This document shows positions 1 through 7,785 of a DNA stretch of 64,000 bases, in pieces. Both the position numbers and the translations under genes were made by a program. The stretch is taken from contig NZ_PHRG01000005.1 of NCBI RefSeq assembly GCF_002803605.1, forward strand, positions 1 through 64,000, read 5' to 3'. The first letter of the stretch is position 1, and each line of letters begins with the position of its first letter. The DNA comes from Acinetobacter pseudolwoffii. Lineage in GTDB: Bacteria; Pseudomonadota; Gammaproteobacteria; Pseudomonadales; Moraxellaceae. Below the pieces are notes generated by a model, which was not told the DNA's origin, made no database searches, and saw only the letters and a list, made by a program, of their open reading frames with translations.

Positions 1-167
1 TTACGAGCATTCTTTTCATGTCCGAGATGTTCGGTAAGTTCGGCATTGAGAGCCGTTTCAACAGTGAGTTTAGTCAACAATCGGGTGAATTGATTGAGAT
101 CGTCTTCTGTTTTGATTCCTTTAGCAAATTCTGCTGCAAGGTCTTTTAGTTTTTGTTCGTTCATCAT
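1..167 (-). CDS. IS256-family transposase, N-terminal part (cut by window edge)
   Basis: Reading down from an ATG pair at 167/164, the frame gives about 55 residues beginning MMNEQKLKDLAAEF and running to a TALNAELTEHLGHEKN segment. That segment is the characteristic N-terminal stretch of Mutator/IS256-type DDE transposases. The catalytic part lies outside the window, so completeness cannot be judged. The first ATG has no strong ribosome site. The region 168-234 between this start and the next IS remnant holds the AT-rich terminal segment of the same element (sequence near 214-232). Family assignment rests on the recognisable N-terminal motif only. Confidence 0.75.
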   Translation of the reverse strand, partial: MMNEQKLKDLAAEFAKGIKTEDDLNQFTRLLTKLTVETALNAELTEHLGHEKNAR

Positions 168-245
168 GTTGCCTGACTCCGTTGTGAATATGAACATAGC
201 AAATTCAGGCAATTACACAATTTAATTTACAGTCTCATAAAAAAG

Positions 246-270
246 TCTCCGACAAACCCGGTACGGTTCA
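246..270 (-). repeat. 25-bp IS3-type terminal repeat, copy 1
   Basis: On the minus strand this begins TGAACCGTACCGGG and ends TCGGAGA. An identical 25-mer in the same orientation lies at 20148-20172, where it forms the outer end of an IS3-family orfA remnant. TGAACCG-C/T-CCGGG is typical of IS51-like IS3-family ends. Its first three bases supply the TGA stop of the neighbouring IS3 orfB. Only about 35 bp of this element remain before IS256-type sequence begins near 234. Confidence 0.6.
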
Positions 271-1080
271 ATATTTCTGTTCAAAGGCTTCTGGACTTAA
301 CCAGCCGTTTGCAGAATGTCTTCTGACTCGATTGTAATAAATTTCAATATAGTCAAACAAGACAGCATTCGCTTCTTTTCGAGTCGAAAACACACTGCCA
401 TGTACCACATGACCTTTTAATGTATGAAAGAAGCTTTCAGTCACTGCATTATCCCAACAGTTTCCACGTCTAGACATACTCTGAGTACAATCATTTTTCA
501 GTAACAGCGCTCTAAAATCACGACTACAGTACTGTGAGCCTTGGTCCGAATGAACCATAACACCAGTTGGATAACCCTGACGAGCCATTGCATAGTTAAA
601 CGTATCACACACCAACTGGCGGTCTATTCGATGGCTGGTTTGCCACCCCACGATACGACGGCTAAATAAATCTAGCATCACACATAAATACAACCAACCT
701 TCTTTAGTGCGGATATAGGTAATGTCTGTTGTCCAGACTTTATTAGGCTGAGTAACTGTAAATTGGCGATCCAACAAGTTGGGTGCTGTAGGCAAACGAT
801 GGGTTGAATCAGTCGTATGCTTGTATTTACGTGCAATCCTGCTACGTAAACCAAGCTTTTTTAGCATCCTTCCAATAGTACGTTCGCTCATGTTGTAACC
901 TAAATCATGCATGTCATGTACTAATGAAGGTGCACCCAATCGTGCATGATGCTGCCAATATACGGCTTTTAAGTCATTATATTTCTGTGCCGTATTGGCT
1001 TGACGTTTTCGCCAGGCATAATAGCCTGAAGTGCTGACACCTAGGTATTTACAGGCAGAAGATACGGTGACTTCATTCAT
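268..1080 (-). CDS. IS3-family transposase OrfB (DDE integrase domain)
   Basis: This 270-residue protein is the catalytic half of an IS3-type transposase. It has an HTH_21-like N-terminus (GVSTSGYYAWRKRQ), then an rve integrase core. The DDE residues are visible: D in WTTDITYI, D in MVHSDQGSQY and E in DNAVTESFFHTLK, each in normal spacing. It is normally made as an OrfAB fusion by -1 frameshifting in the upstream A7 run. Its own ATG at 1080 has no clear ribosome site. The stop codon is the TGA that also opens the adjacent 25-bp IS end, so a few C-terminal residues may have been lost. The domain looks complete, so it could be active. Confidence 0.85.
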   Translation of the reverse strand: MNEVTVSSACKYLGVSTSGYYAWRKRQANTAQKYNDLKAVYWQHHARLGAPSLVHDMHDLGYNMSERTIGRMLKKLGLRSRIARKYKHTTDSTHRLPTAPNLLDRQFTVTQPNKVWTTDITYIRTKEGWLYLCVMLDLFSRRIVGWQTSHRIDRQLVCDTFNYAMARQGYPTGVMVHSDQGSQYCSRDFRALLLKNDCTQSMSRRGNCWDNAVTESFFHTLKGHVVHGSVFSTRKEANAVLFDYIEIYYNRVRRHSANGWLSPEAFEQKY

Positions 1081-1094
1081 ATCTAGATCTTGAA

Positions 1095-1388
1095 TTACCG
1101 TGTACTTTTCTTGGCATGATCTGTTAGAAAGTACACATGCGCTTTTTTTAAGATGTCATTGGCTTCCTTGAGCTGTTTGACTTCTTTCTCTAATTCCACG
1201 ATCCGCTGTTGTTCTGGTGAAAGTTGACGTTTGCTTGAACCTGCCGGATTGGTTTCACGAATCCATTTATCTAATGTTGAATAACCCACACCTAATTTCT
1301 GGGCGATTGCAGCTATAGCTTCGTGGGAGTTTGAAAGTGCATAATCAATCGCTTGCTGTTTAAATTCGGGACTAAAACGTTTAGCCAT
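1095..1388 (-). CDS. IS3-family transposase OrfA (HTH protein)
   Basis: This small DNA-binding subunit starts MAKRFSPEFKQQAI, with a transposase_8-type helix-turn-helix (residues about 5-45, LGVGYSTLDKWI). A leucine-zipper-like coiled coil follows (ELEKEVKQLKEANDILKK). The ATG at 1388 is chosen because GGAG lies 9 bases upstream; an upstream TTG is possible. It ends at 1095, 15 bases before the orfB ATG. The last residues after the A7 run are the out-of-frame tail expected when frameshifting does not occur. Confidence 0.82.
   Translation of the reverse strand: MAKRFSPEFKQQAIDYALSNSHEAIAAIAQKLGVGYSTLDKWIRETNPAGSSKRQLSPEQQRIVELEKEVKQLKEANDILKKAHVYFLTDHAKKSTR
1143..1149 (-). other. Programmed -1 frameshift site of the IS3 element
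   Basis: A run of seven A on the minus strand (zero frame TTA AAA AAA GCG) sits in the OrfA coiled-coil end. A -1 slip continues as KKSACVLSNRSCQEKYTVIQ and then enters orfB without a stop. This matches the usual join of IS3-family OrfAB fusions. Confidence 0.7.
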
Positions 1389-1455
1389 TTCTTGAATCTC
1401 CAAAGATTAAAGTTACGTTATCTTTAGAGGGACGTGCTGTCCATTATTTTGTCTA

Positions 1456-1653
1456 GGATCAAAACAATGGGCGGAAAAAATCGGTGTTCCATGGCGTGTT
1501 ATAGACAAACAACTTCGTGAGATCACCGATAAAGCACGGTCAGTATGGCCAACGCTATTACAAGATTTACCAATCGATTCTGCTCATAAAGAAAAACTAA
1601 GAGAACATTGGAAAAAATTGCATCCAAATTTTCAAATACTTGTAAATGATTAG
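1456..1653 (+). pseudogene. C-terminal fragment of a HipA-like kinase toxin gene
   Basis: An open frame with no start codon begins right after the IS3 end (GSKQWAEKIGVPWRVI...) and ends with a TAG at 1651-1653, about 65 residues. The sequence resembles the C-terminal helical part of HipA-type serine/threonine kinase toxins. The rest of the gene and any HipB partner are absent, evidently removed by the IS3 insertion or a rearrangement. The assignment rests on recognition of a short segment, so other families remain possible. Confidence 0.5.
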
Positions 1654-1853
1654 AACTAATAAATACGATGAGTCTGATAACTGCAAGAGAGTGTTCAAAA
1701 CTCTGTGTCAGTCAAATTGGCTAGAGTTTGGTTATATCATTGGGTAATCCCCCTAAAAAATTAGGCCGATTTCATACCCAAATTGTCACTTATTCCTGAG
1801 TAAATTCGGCTAGCTATAATCTTTAAATCTTTGTGAAACAAAGCCTTGATAAA
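1654..1853. other. Intergenic IS debris between the hipA fragment and pcaU
   Basis: Two pieces can be seen. Around 1690-1712 there is a stretch (GAGTGTTCAAAACTCTGTGTC) like the ends of some IS256-family elements. At 1776-1845 lies a lone IS5-like end whose outermost bases read GGCTTTGTTTCACAAA on the minus strand and stop 8 bp before the pcaU stop codon. No gene is seen here. Confidence 0.45.
1776..1845 (-). repeat. Solo IS5-like terminal end, left flank of catabolic island
   Basis: From 1845 downward the minus strand reads GGCTTTGTTTCACAAA, then TTTAAAGAT, then AAGTGACAA-TTGGGT. The same order of motifs, in the same orientation, occurs at 19985-20059 (GGCTTTGTTGCATAAA, TTTAAAGATAGAGCT, AAGTGACAACTTGGGTGTG). 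The two are diverged copies of one type of IS end. No transposase is attached to either. Confidence 0.55.
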
Positions 1854-2678
1854 TTATAAAATATTACGTAGTTCGCGTGCGGTTTCTTGTAGTAACGGCA
1901 GTATGTGTTGAATCAAATACTCTTTGGTTGTGCGCATGGTAGGGGAAACAATATTTAAGGCGGCAACCACTTTTAACTGTTGTCCATAAATCGGAACGGC
2001 AAGGGCATGTACGCCCAATTCATGTTCCTCACATGAATAGCACCAACCTTGCTCTCGAATTTCGTGCAATAAGGCAAGAAACGTTTCATTGTTATAATGG
2101 GTGTATTTGGTTAGGCGTTGTAGTGGATACTGATTCAGCCATTCACATTGTTCCTGATCATCGAGATAGGCCAGTAAAATTTTGCCCGCCGATGTTGCAT
2201 GTGCAGGTAAGCGATTTCCTAAATGCAGGCCATAAGGATTGACACGATCCGTTTGCTGGTGCGCGGCACTGCGTGCAATGGTAATGGCTTCATAGCCATC
2301 GAGAACCATAACTGAAAAAATGAGTGAGGTTTGATTGGTGAGCAGGTTTAGCAAAGGCTGAGAAATTTTAGGAAGATGTGCACCCCCCAAGTAAGATCCT
2401 GAAAACTTTAGAACTTTAGGGGTTAAATAAAAATAATGACCATCAGATTCTAAATAGCCTAAATATTCAAGGGTAAGTAAATGGCGTCGTGCTGCAGCAC
2501 GAGTCATGCCTGTGCGTTCCGCCGCCATAGTGATATTTAAACGATGTCGGTCAGTACCAAAGCTGTCGAGAATAGCCATACCTTTACTAATACCTGCGAC
2601 AAAATCTTCATGTCGAATAGTTTTTTTATTGTCTTTGTGTTGAAGACGCTTTTCTTTTGTCTCGGCTGCTTCTTCCAT
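1854..2678 (-). CDS. pcaU: PcaU, IclR-family protocatechuate-responsive regulator
   Basis: PcaU activates the divergent pca-qui operon when protocatechuate binds, and represses without it in A. baylyi. The 274-residue protein has an N-terminal winged HTH (GISKGMAILDSFG through TRAAARRHLLTLEYLGYL, residues about 25-80). An IclR effector-binding domain follows (ARSAAHQQTDRV, LPAHATSAGKILLAYL, CYSCEEHELGVHALAVPI). The start at 2678 is preferred because AAGGA lies 6 bases upstream and it gives the family's usual length. The frame stays open up to 2804, but that longer version would run through the operator. Its position, divergent from pcaI, is that of ADP1 pcaU. Confidence 0.92.
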   Translation of the reverse strand: MEEAAETKEKRLQHKDNKKTIRHEDFVAGISKGMAILDSFGTDRHRLNITMAAERTGMTRAAARRHLLTLEYLGYLESDGHYFYLTPKVLKFSGSYLGGAHLPKISQPLLNLLTNQTSLIFSVMVLDGYEAITIARSAAHQQTDRVNPYGLHLGNRLPAHATSAGKILLAYLDDQEQCEWLNQYPLQRLTKYTHYNNETFLALLHEIREQGWCYSCEEHELGVHALAVPIYGQQLKVVAALNIVSPTMRTTKEYLIQHILPLLQETARELRNIL

Positions 2679-2749
2679 CATGTTTCCTTTTTCGATTTTT
2701 ATTAATTCATTATTTTTACTATAACGTGAAATCAGAGTGAAATAATCAG

Positions 2750-2794
2750 GTTTTGTTCGATCTATAGATTTTTTGTTCGATGATCGAACAAAAC
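2750..2794. promoter_or_regulatory. PcaU operator: three GTTTTGTTCGAT repeats
   Basis: Repeat 1 (2750-2761) and repeat 2 (2770-2781, one mismatch) are direct copies 20 bp apart. Repeat 3 (2783-2794) is the perfect inverse and forms a palindrome with repeat 2. Three 10-bp repeats, two as a palindrome and one set apart by about 10 bp, is the known PcaU site of A. baylyi. A weaker inverted copy (ATCGAACTAAAA, 2851-2862) lies nearer pcaI. A possible pcaI -10 TATAAG is at 2901-2906 with no good -35, as expected for an activated promoter. Confidence 0.85.
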
Positions 2795-2957
2795 CTGTGG
2801 TCACTGTCTATCCCAAAGCGGAAAAATTATAAAAAATGAACAGATAAGGAAATCGAACTAAAAAACTAGGGAATGTGGTTTTAGCTGAATCATCTTCCAG
2901 TATAAGTTAGTTTTCCGCGTCTTTTCAAATTTGCATGATGCACAATGGAGTTATCTA

Positions 2958-3638
2958 ATGATAGATAAAAGCGCGGCATCCCTCGCGGAAGTGCTCTCCC
3001 AAATCACCGACGGCTCAACCATCATGATTGGTGGTTTTGGTACCGCAGGACAGCCTGCGGAATTGATCGATGGCTTAATTCAACTCGGTATCAAAGACCT
3101 TACTATCGTTAGCAATAATGCTGGTAATGGTGACTATGGTTTAGCTAAGCTACTCAAAGCCGGTGCCGTGAAAAAAGTCATCTGTTCATTCCCGCGTCAG
3201 TCCGACTCTTGGGTCTTCGATGAACTCTATCGTGCAGGCAAAATTGAGTTAGAGCTGGTTCCACAAGGCAACTTGGCTTGTCGTATTCAAGCAGCTGGTA
3301 TGGGCCTAGGTGCAGTGTTCACCCCAACCGGCTATGGCACCTTATTGGCTGAAGGCAAAGAAACCCGTCACATCGACGGTAAAGATTATGTTTTGGAATA
3401 TCCAATTAAAGCAGACTTTGCTTTGATTAAAGCGCAACAAGGCGATCGTTGGGGCAATTTGATTTATCATAAATCTGCACGTAACTTTGGCCCGATTATG
3501 GCGATGGCAGCAAACGTGACCATTGCCCAAGTTTCTGAAGTGGTGGAATTAGGGGCTTTAGACCCTGAACACATCATCACCGCAGGTATTTTTGTTCAAC
3601 ACGTGGTACAGGTTCAACCTGAACCTGTTGCTGTGTAA
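2958..3638 (+). CDS. pcaI: 3-oxoadipate CoA-transferase subunit A
   Basis: This is the alpha subunit of the enzyme that moves CoA from succinyl-CoA to 3-oxoadipate, the penultimate step of the beta-ketoadipate pathway, in the cytoplasm. The 226 residues show the CoA-transferase family I start (IGGFGTAGQPAELIDGL) and the ending typical of subunit A. The ATG at 2958 has GGAG 7 bases upstream; an in-frame ATG at 2931 lacks one. It is the first gene of the pca-qui operon and is followed after 13 bp by pcaJ, its partner subunit. A second catIJ-type pair may exist elsewhere, but the context here is clearly pca. Confidence 0.95.
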   Translation: MIDKSAASLAEVLSQITDGSTIMIGGFGTAGQPAELIDGLIQLGIKDLTIVSNNAGNGDYGLAKLLKAGAVKKVICSFPRQSDSWVFDELYRAGKIELELVPQGNLACRIQAAGMGLGAVFTPTGYGTLLAEGKETRHIDGKDYVLEYPIKADFALIKAQQGDRWGNLIYHKSARNFGPIMAMAANVTIAQVSEVVELGALDPEHIITAGIFVQHVVQVQPEPVAV

Positions 3639-3651
3639 TCGGGAGAACATC

Positions 3652-4299
3652 ATGAGCTATCAAAAACTCAGCCGTAACCAAATTGCAGAACGTGTGGCAC
3701 AAGATATTCCCGATGGTGCATATGTCAATCTCGGTATTGGTTTACCGACCAAAATTGCCAGCTACCTTCCTTCAGACAAAGACGTTTTCTTACATTCTGA
3801 AAATGGTTTATTGGCTTTTGGTCCACCACCTGAAAAAGGTCAAGAAGACCCTGAGTTGATTAATGCGGGTAAAGAATATGTGACCATGCTCGAAGGCGGT
3901 GCTTTTTTCCACCATGGCGATTCTTTTGCAATGATGCGTGGTGGTCACTTGGATATTGCAGTCCTTGGCGCCTTTCAAGTGGCAGCTAATGGTGACTTGG
4001 CTAATTGGCATACTGGTGCACCTGATGCGATTCCTGCTGTTGGTGGTGCAATGGACTTAGCCGTCGGTGCTAAGAAAGTCTTTATCACCACCGACCATAT
4101 GACTAAACAAGGTGAACCGAAGATCGTAGCTGAACTAAGCTATCCCGCAACAGGTTTGAAGTGTGTCGATCGTATTTATACCGACCTATGCGTGATTGAT
4201 GTCACTGCTGAAGGCTTGAAAGTGGTAGAGAAAGTCGACGGTTTAAGCTTTGCAGAATTGCAGGCAATGACGGGTGCACTATTAGTGGATGCGACATAA
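3652..4299 (+). CDS. pcaJ: 3-oxoadipate CoA-transferase subunit B
   Basis: The beta subunit carries the catalytic glutamate. The SENG motif is at residues 49-52 (LHSENGLLAFGPPP), with E50 as the nucleophile that forms the glutamyl-CoA thioester. The protein has 215 residues. The start MSYQKLSRNQ at 3652 has GGGAGAAC upstream; an earlier in-frame ATG at 3592 lies inside pcaI and is not credible. It forms a heteromer with PcaI. It is followed by a 22-bp near-perfect hairpin element before pcaF. Confidence 0.95.
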   Translation: MSYQKLSRNQIAERVAQDIPDGAYVNLGIGLPTKIASYLPSDKDVFLHSENGLLAFGPPPEKGQEDPELINAGKEYVTMLEGGAFFHHGDSFAMMRGGHLDIAVLGAFQVAANGDLANWHTGAPDAIPAVGGAMDLAVGAKKVFITTDHMTKQGEPKIVAELSYPATGLKCVDRIYTDLCVIDVTAEGLKVVEKVDGLSFAELQAMTGALLVDAT

Positions 4300-4306
4300 G
4301 GATAAT

Positions 4307-4353
4307 AAATCCCCCCTAACCCCTCTTTGAAAAAGAGAGGTTAGGGGGGATTT
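4307..4353. repeat. Palindromic dispersed repeat between pcaJ and pcaF
   Basis: The arms are 4307-4328 (AAATCCCCCCTAACCCCTCTTT) described here by its key parts, AAATCCCCCC-TAACCCCTCTTT, and 4332-4353. They pair at 21 of 22 positions around a 3-nt loop and a short T run follows. A related hairpin (TCTCCCTTT-gag-AAAGGGAGA) lies inside hrpA at 36253-36273. The shape could act as a partial terminator, an RNA-processing site or an mRNA stabiliser inside the operon. Confidence 0.75.
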
Positions 4354-4374
4354 TAGATAAAGGGAAAATTAAAT

Positions 4375-5580
4375 ATGAAAACTGCATATATTATCGATGC
4401 CATCCGTACCCCATTCGGCCGTTATGCAGGTGGACTCGCTCCAATCCGTGCCGATGATTTGGGTGCAGTTCCAATTCAAGCCTTAATGCAACGTAATCCA
4501 AGTGTTGATTGGACACAAGTCGATGATGTGATCTATGGCTGCGCCAACCAAGCGGGTGAAGACAACCGTAATGTGAGTCGTATGTCTGCACTGCTTGCAG
4601 GCTTACCTGTCGAAGTTCCAGCCACGACTGTGAATCGCTTATGTGGCTCATCTTTAGATGCGATTGCAATGGCAGCGCGTGCGATTAAAGCCGGCGAAGC
4701 GGATTTAATCATTGCAGGTGGCGTCGAAAGTATGTCTCGTGCACCCTTTGTCCTGGGCAAATCGGAAACAGCTTATGGACGTAGCCAGAAGATTGAAGAT
4801 ACCACCATGGGCTGGCGCTTTATTAATCCTAAGCTCAAAGCGATGTATGGTGTAGACACCATGCCACAAACTGCAGAGAACGTGGCACAACAATTTAACA
4901 TTGATCGCGCAGATCAAGATCAGTTTGCCTTAGCGAGTCAACAGCGAACCGCAACCGCGCAAGCTCAGGGCTTTTTTACACATGAAATCATCCCTGTGAA
5001 TATTACACAGCGTAAGGGCGATCCGATTGTGATCGACACGGATGAACATCCACGTGCATCAACTACATTAGAAGGTTTAGCCAAACTCAAGCCTGTTGTG
5101 ACAGCAGAAGGCACTGTCACTGCGGGGAATGCATCCGGCATCAATGACGGTGCAGCTGCTGTACTGATTGCTTCAGAAGCAGCAGTAGAACAATACCAGC
5201 TAAAACCACGTGCCAAGATTATTGCCTCTGCGGCTGTGGGGGTTGAACCTCGTATCATGGGCTTTGCGCCAGCACCTGCCATCAAAAAGCTACTCAAACA
5301 AGCTGATCTCATGATTGAGCAGATGGATGTGATTGAGTTGAATGAAGCCTTTGCGGCACAAGCACTGGCCGTTACCCGTGATCTTGGTCTTGCAGACGAT
5401 ACGACCCAAGTGAATCCAAATGGTGGTGCGATTGCGATTGGTCATCCACTCGGTGCATCGGGTGCGCGTTTAGTCACCACAGCTTTAAACCAATTAGAAC
5501 AAACCGGTGGTACTTATGCCCTGTGTTCAATGTGTATTGGTGTCGGTCAAGGCATTGCAATGATTATTCAGCGCGTTTAA
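4375..5580 (+). CDS. pcaF: 3-oxoadipyl-CoA thiolase
   Basis: PcaF cleaves 3-oxoadipyl-CoA with CoA into succinyl-CoA and acetyl-CoA, the last step of the pathway. The 401-residue thiolase has its acyl-accepting cysteine C90 in NRLCGSSLDA. It also has NEAFAAQ, the GHPLGASGAR motif with H357, and the second cysteine C387 in CSMCIGVGQG. All catalytic residues are present and the length is that of the family. The start MKTAYIIDAIRTPFG is standard. The gene follows the hairpin element by 21 bp and precedes pcaB by 22 bp. Confidence 0.96.
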   Translation: MKTAYIIDAIRTPFGRYAGGLAPIRADDLGAVPIQALMQRNPSVDWTQVDDVIYGCANQAGEDNRNVSRMSALLAGLPVEVPATTVNRLCGSSLDAIAMAARAIKAGEADLIIAGGVESMSRAPFVLGKSETAYGRSQKIEDTTMGWRFINPKLKAMYGVDTMPQTAENVAQQFNIDRADQDQFALASQQRTATAQAQGFFTHEIIPVNITQRKGDPIVIDTDEHPRASTTLEGLAKLKPVVTAEGTVTAGNASGINDGAAAVLIASEAAVEQYQLKPRAKIIASAAVGVEPRIMGFAPAPAIKKLLKQADLMIEQMDVIELNEAFAAQALAVTRDLGLADDTTQVNPNGGAIAIGHPLGASGARLVTTALNQLEQTGGTYALCSMCIGVGQGIAMIIQRV

Positions 5581-5602
5581 AGCAGAGTTAAGGATAGCGA
5601 TC

Positions 5603-6958
5603 ATGAGCCAGTTATATGCCAGCTTATTTTACCAAAACGAGGTGACTGAAATTTTCAGTGATCGCGCGTTGGTGTCATACATGATTGAGGCTGAAGTTGC
5701 CTTGGCACAAGCGCAGACTCAGGTCGGTGTCATTCCAGAATCTTCGGCAACAGCAATTTCAAACATCGCAGCAACTGCAATTGATCAGATTGACTTTGAT
5801 GCTTTAGCTGTTGCTACAGGCTTGGCGGGCAATATCGCGATTCCTTTTGTGAAGCAATTCACTGCGATTGTGAAACAAAGTAATGAAGATGCTGCGCGTT
5901 ATGTGCATTGGGGCGCAACCAGTCAAGACATTTTAGACACTGCCTGTATTTTGCAATGTCGTGCTGCAATGACGCATGTTGAAGCTTTAATTTATCAATG
6001 TTATCGCACTGCATTGACCCAAGCTGAACAGTATCGCTCACAAGTGATGATTGGACGCACCTGGTTGCAGCAAGGTTTACCAATTACTTTGGGGCATAAA
6101 TTGGCACGCTGGGCTTCGGCATTTCATCGTGATTTGGCCCGTATTGAAGCGATGAAAGCACGTGTTTTTACTGTGCAATTAGGCGGTGCGGTCGGTTCAC
6201 TGGCTTCATTGCAGGCACAAGGCACAGCAGTGGTTCATGCTTATGCAGCCCAGTTGCAGCTTTCTGTACCAGCCTGTACCTGGCATGGTGAGCGGGATCG
6301 TATTGTTGAGATTGCGAGTGTTTTAGCCATGGTGACCGGCAGTTTAGGGAAAATGGCGCGTGACTGGTCGTTGATGATGCAAACAGAGATTGCTGAAATC
6401 TTTGAACCCACAGCAAAAGGGCGTGGAGGGTCATCGACCATGCCGCATAAACGTAATCCTGTCGCTGCGGCATCCGTTTTGGCGGCGGCCAATCGTGTGC
6501 CTGTGTTGATGTCGAGTTTGTACCAGAGCATGGTGCAAGAGCATGAGCGTAGTTTAGGTGGATGGCATGCAGAATGGCTGGCATTGCCTGAAATTTTCCA
6601 GCTTTGCGCAGGCGCTTTGGAGCGGACTTTGGACGTTTTACAAGGCATGAAAGTTAATGCTGAGAACATGCAACGCAACTTGGAATGTACACAAGGCTTG
6701 ATCATGGCGGAAGCCGTCATGATGGCTTTGGCAGCGCATATGGGGCGTTTACAGGCCCATCATCTGGTGGAAGCTGCATGTAAAACAGCCGTGGAAAAAG
6801 GCGTTCACTTAAAAGAGGTTATCTGCGAACTTGATCAAGTCACAGCCTATTTTAGTGCAGCTCAGATTTCAGTAATTTTTGAACCAGCGTCCTATCTAGG
6901 CAATATTCAAGACCAGATTGATGCGGTTTTGCAGGAAGCAAAGGGAGAGGCAATGTGA
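5603..6958 (+). CDS. pcaB: 3-carboxy-cis,cis-muconate cycloisomerase
   Basis: PcaB lactonises beta-carboxymuconate, the ring-cleavage product of protocatechuate, to gamma-carboxymuconolactone. The 451 residues form a fumarase/aspartase-superfamily protein. The signature GGSSTMPHKRNP is at residues 275-286, and the conserved HWGATSQDILDTA is at about 102-114. AAGGA sits 8 bases before the ATG. The stop overlaps the GTG start of pcaD (ATGTGA), a sign of translational coupling. Length and motifs fit the bacterial enzyme family. Confidence 0.95.
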   Translation: MSQLYASLFYQNEVTEIFSDRALVSYMIEAEVALAQAQTQVGVIPESSATAISNIAATAIDQIDFDALAVATGLAGNIAIPFVKQFTAIVKQSNEDAARYVHWGATSQDILDTACILQCRAAMTHVEALIYQCYRTALTQAEQYRSQVMIGRTWLQQGLPITLGHKLARWASAFHRDLARIEAMKARVFTVQLGGAVGSLASLQAQGTAVVHAYAAQLQLSVPACTWHGERDRIVEIASVLAMVTGSLGKMARDWSLMMQTEIAEIFEPTAKGRGGSSTMPHKRNPVAAASVLAAANRVPVLMSSLYQSMVQEHERSLGGWHAEWLALPEIFQLCAGALERTLDVLQGMKVNAENMQRNLECTQGLIMAEAVMMALAAHMGRLQAHHLVEAACKTAVEKGVHLKEVICELDQVTAYFSAAQISVIFEPASYLGNIQDQIDAVLQEAKGEAM

Positions 6959-7743
6959 ATATCACAATGACCAATCGTCAAGATAAACACTTGGCTGTAC
7001 AAGTGAACGGACAAGAAGATGCACCTGTAATTGTATTTTCAAATTCATTGGGTACAGATAAAGGCATGTGGCAGCCACAAGTTGCTGCCTTCGAACAACA
7101 GTTCAAAGTAGTGACTTATGACACCCGTGGTCACGGTCAAAGCGATGTAATTGAGCAGACCACTATACAAAATCTCGCAGAAGATGTGATTGATATTCTG
7201 AACGGCTTAAACATTGAAAAAGCGCATTTCTGCGGGATTTCAATGGGCGGCATGACCGCTTTGTGGCTTGGTATTCATCATGCAGATCGCTTTCATAGCA
7301 TAACTGTGGCGAACTCGGCAGCTAAAATTTGGACTGCGGAAGGTTGGAATGCCCGTGCAGATGCGGTAACGGCCAATGGCTTAGCAGACTTGGTCGCGAC
7401 TACGCATACACGCTGGTTTAGTGAGCAGTTTGATTATCAACACGATGCTTTGGCGCAGCGCACTATTCAATCTTTAGCGACTACACCAGCACTGGGTTAT
7501 GCAGAATCTTGCCGAGCGCTCGCGCAAGCAGATCTATCTACTCAAATTCAACAGATTCAGATTCCAACTTTAGTGATTGCAGGCGCATTTGACCCAGTTA
7601 CTACAGTGGCAGATGGCGTCTTTATGCAACAACAGATTCAAAAGTGTGAATTAGCGGTGATTGATACATCGCATCTTTCCAATATTGAGCAACCTGAGCT
7701 GTTTACCCAAACCCTCAGTCAGTTCATTGGATCGCTTCAATAG
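6955..7743 (+). CDS. pcaD: 3-oxoadipate enol-lactonase
   Basis: PcaD hydrolyses 3-oxoadipate enol-lactone to 3-oxoadipate. It is an alpha/beta hydrolase of 262 residues with a likely triad S96 (GISMGG), D213 (GAFDPVTT) and H240 (DTSHLSNIEQP). The GTG start at 6955 overlaps the pcaB stop and has GGAG 7 bases upstream. An ATG four codons later is the alternative. It is a stand-alone enzyme here; in some bacteria it is fused with PcaC, which is separate at 9156. Confidence 0.94.
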   Translation: MNITMTNRQDKHLAVQVNGQEDAPVIVFSNSLGTDKGMWQPQVAAFEQQFKVVTYDTRGHGQSDVIEQTTIQNLAEDVIDILNGLNIEKAHFCGISMGGMTALWLGIHHADRFHSITVANSAAKIWTAEGWNARADAVTANGLADLVATTHTRWFSEQFDYQHDALAQRTIQSLATTPALGYAESCRALAQADLSTQIQQIQIPTLVIAGAFDPVTTVADGVFMQQQIQKCELAVIDTSHLSNIEQPELFTQTLSQFIGSLQ

Positions 7744-7785
7744 TTTAAGGATTTTTAAAAGGACTTTCAGCCCAAGGAGGCAGGT

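Larger units (their letters stand above)
246..1436 (-). mobile_element. IS3-family insertion sequence (orfA/orfB), ends approximate
   Basis: Two overlapping-style transposase genes (orfA 1095-1388, orfB 268-1080) on the minus strand are joined by an A7 slippery run, the standard IS3 arrangement. The left end is near 1436, where HipA-like coding sequence resumes at about 1456. I could not identify a convincing pair of terminal inverted repeats or a target duplication. The right end abuts the 25-bp IS3-type repeat, so the boundaries are estimates and the element may be slightly truncated. Confidence 0.6.

Noticed and set aside
2678..2804. Longer PcaU with 42 extra N-terminal residues
   Set aside because: It would place the operator palindrome inside the coding sequence, lacks a ribosome site and exceeds the family length.
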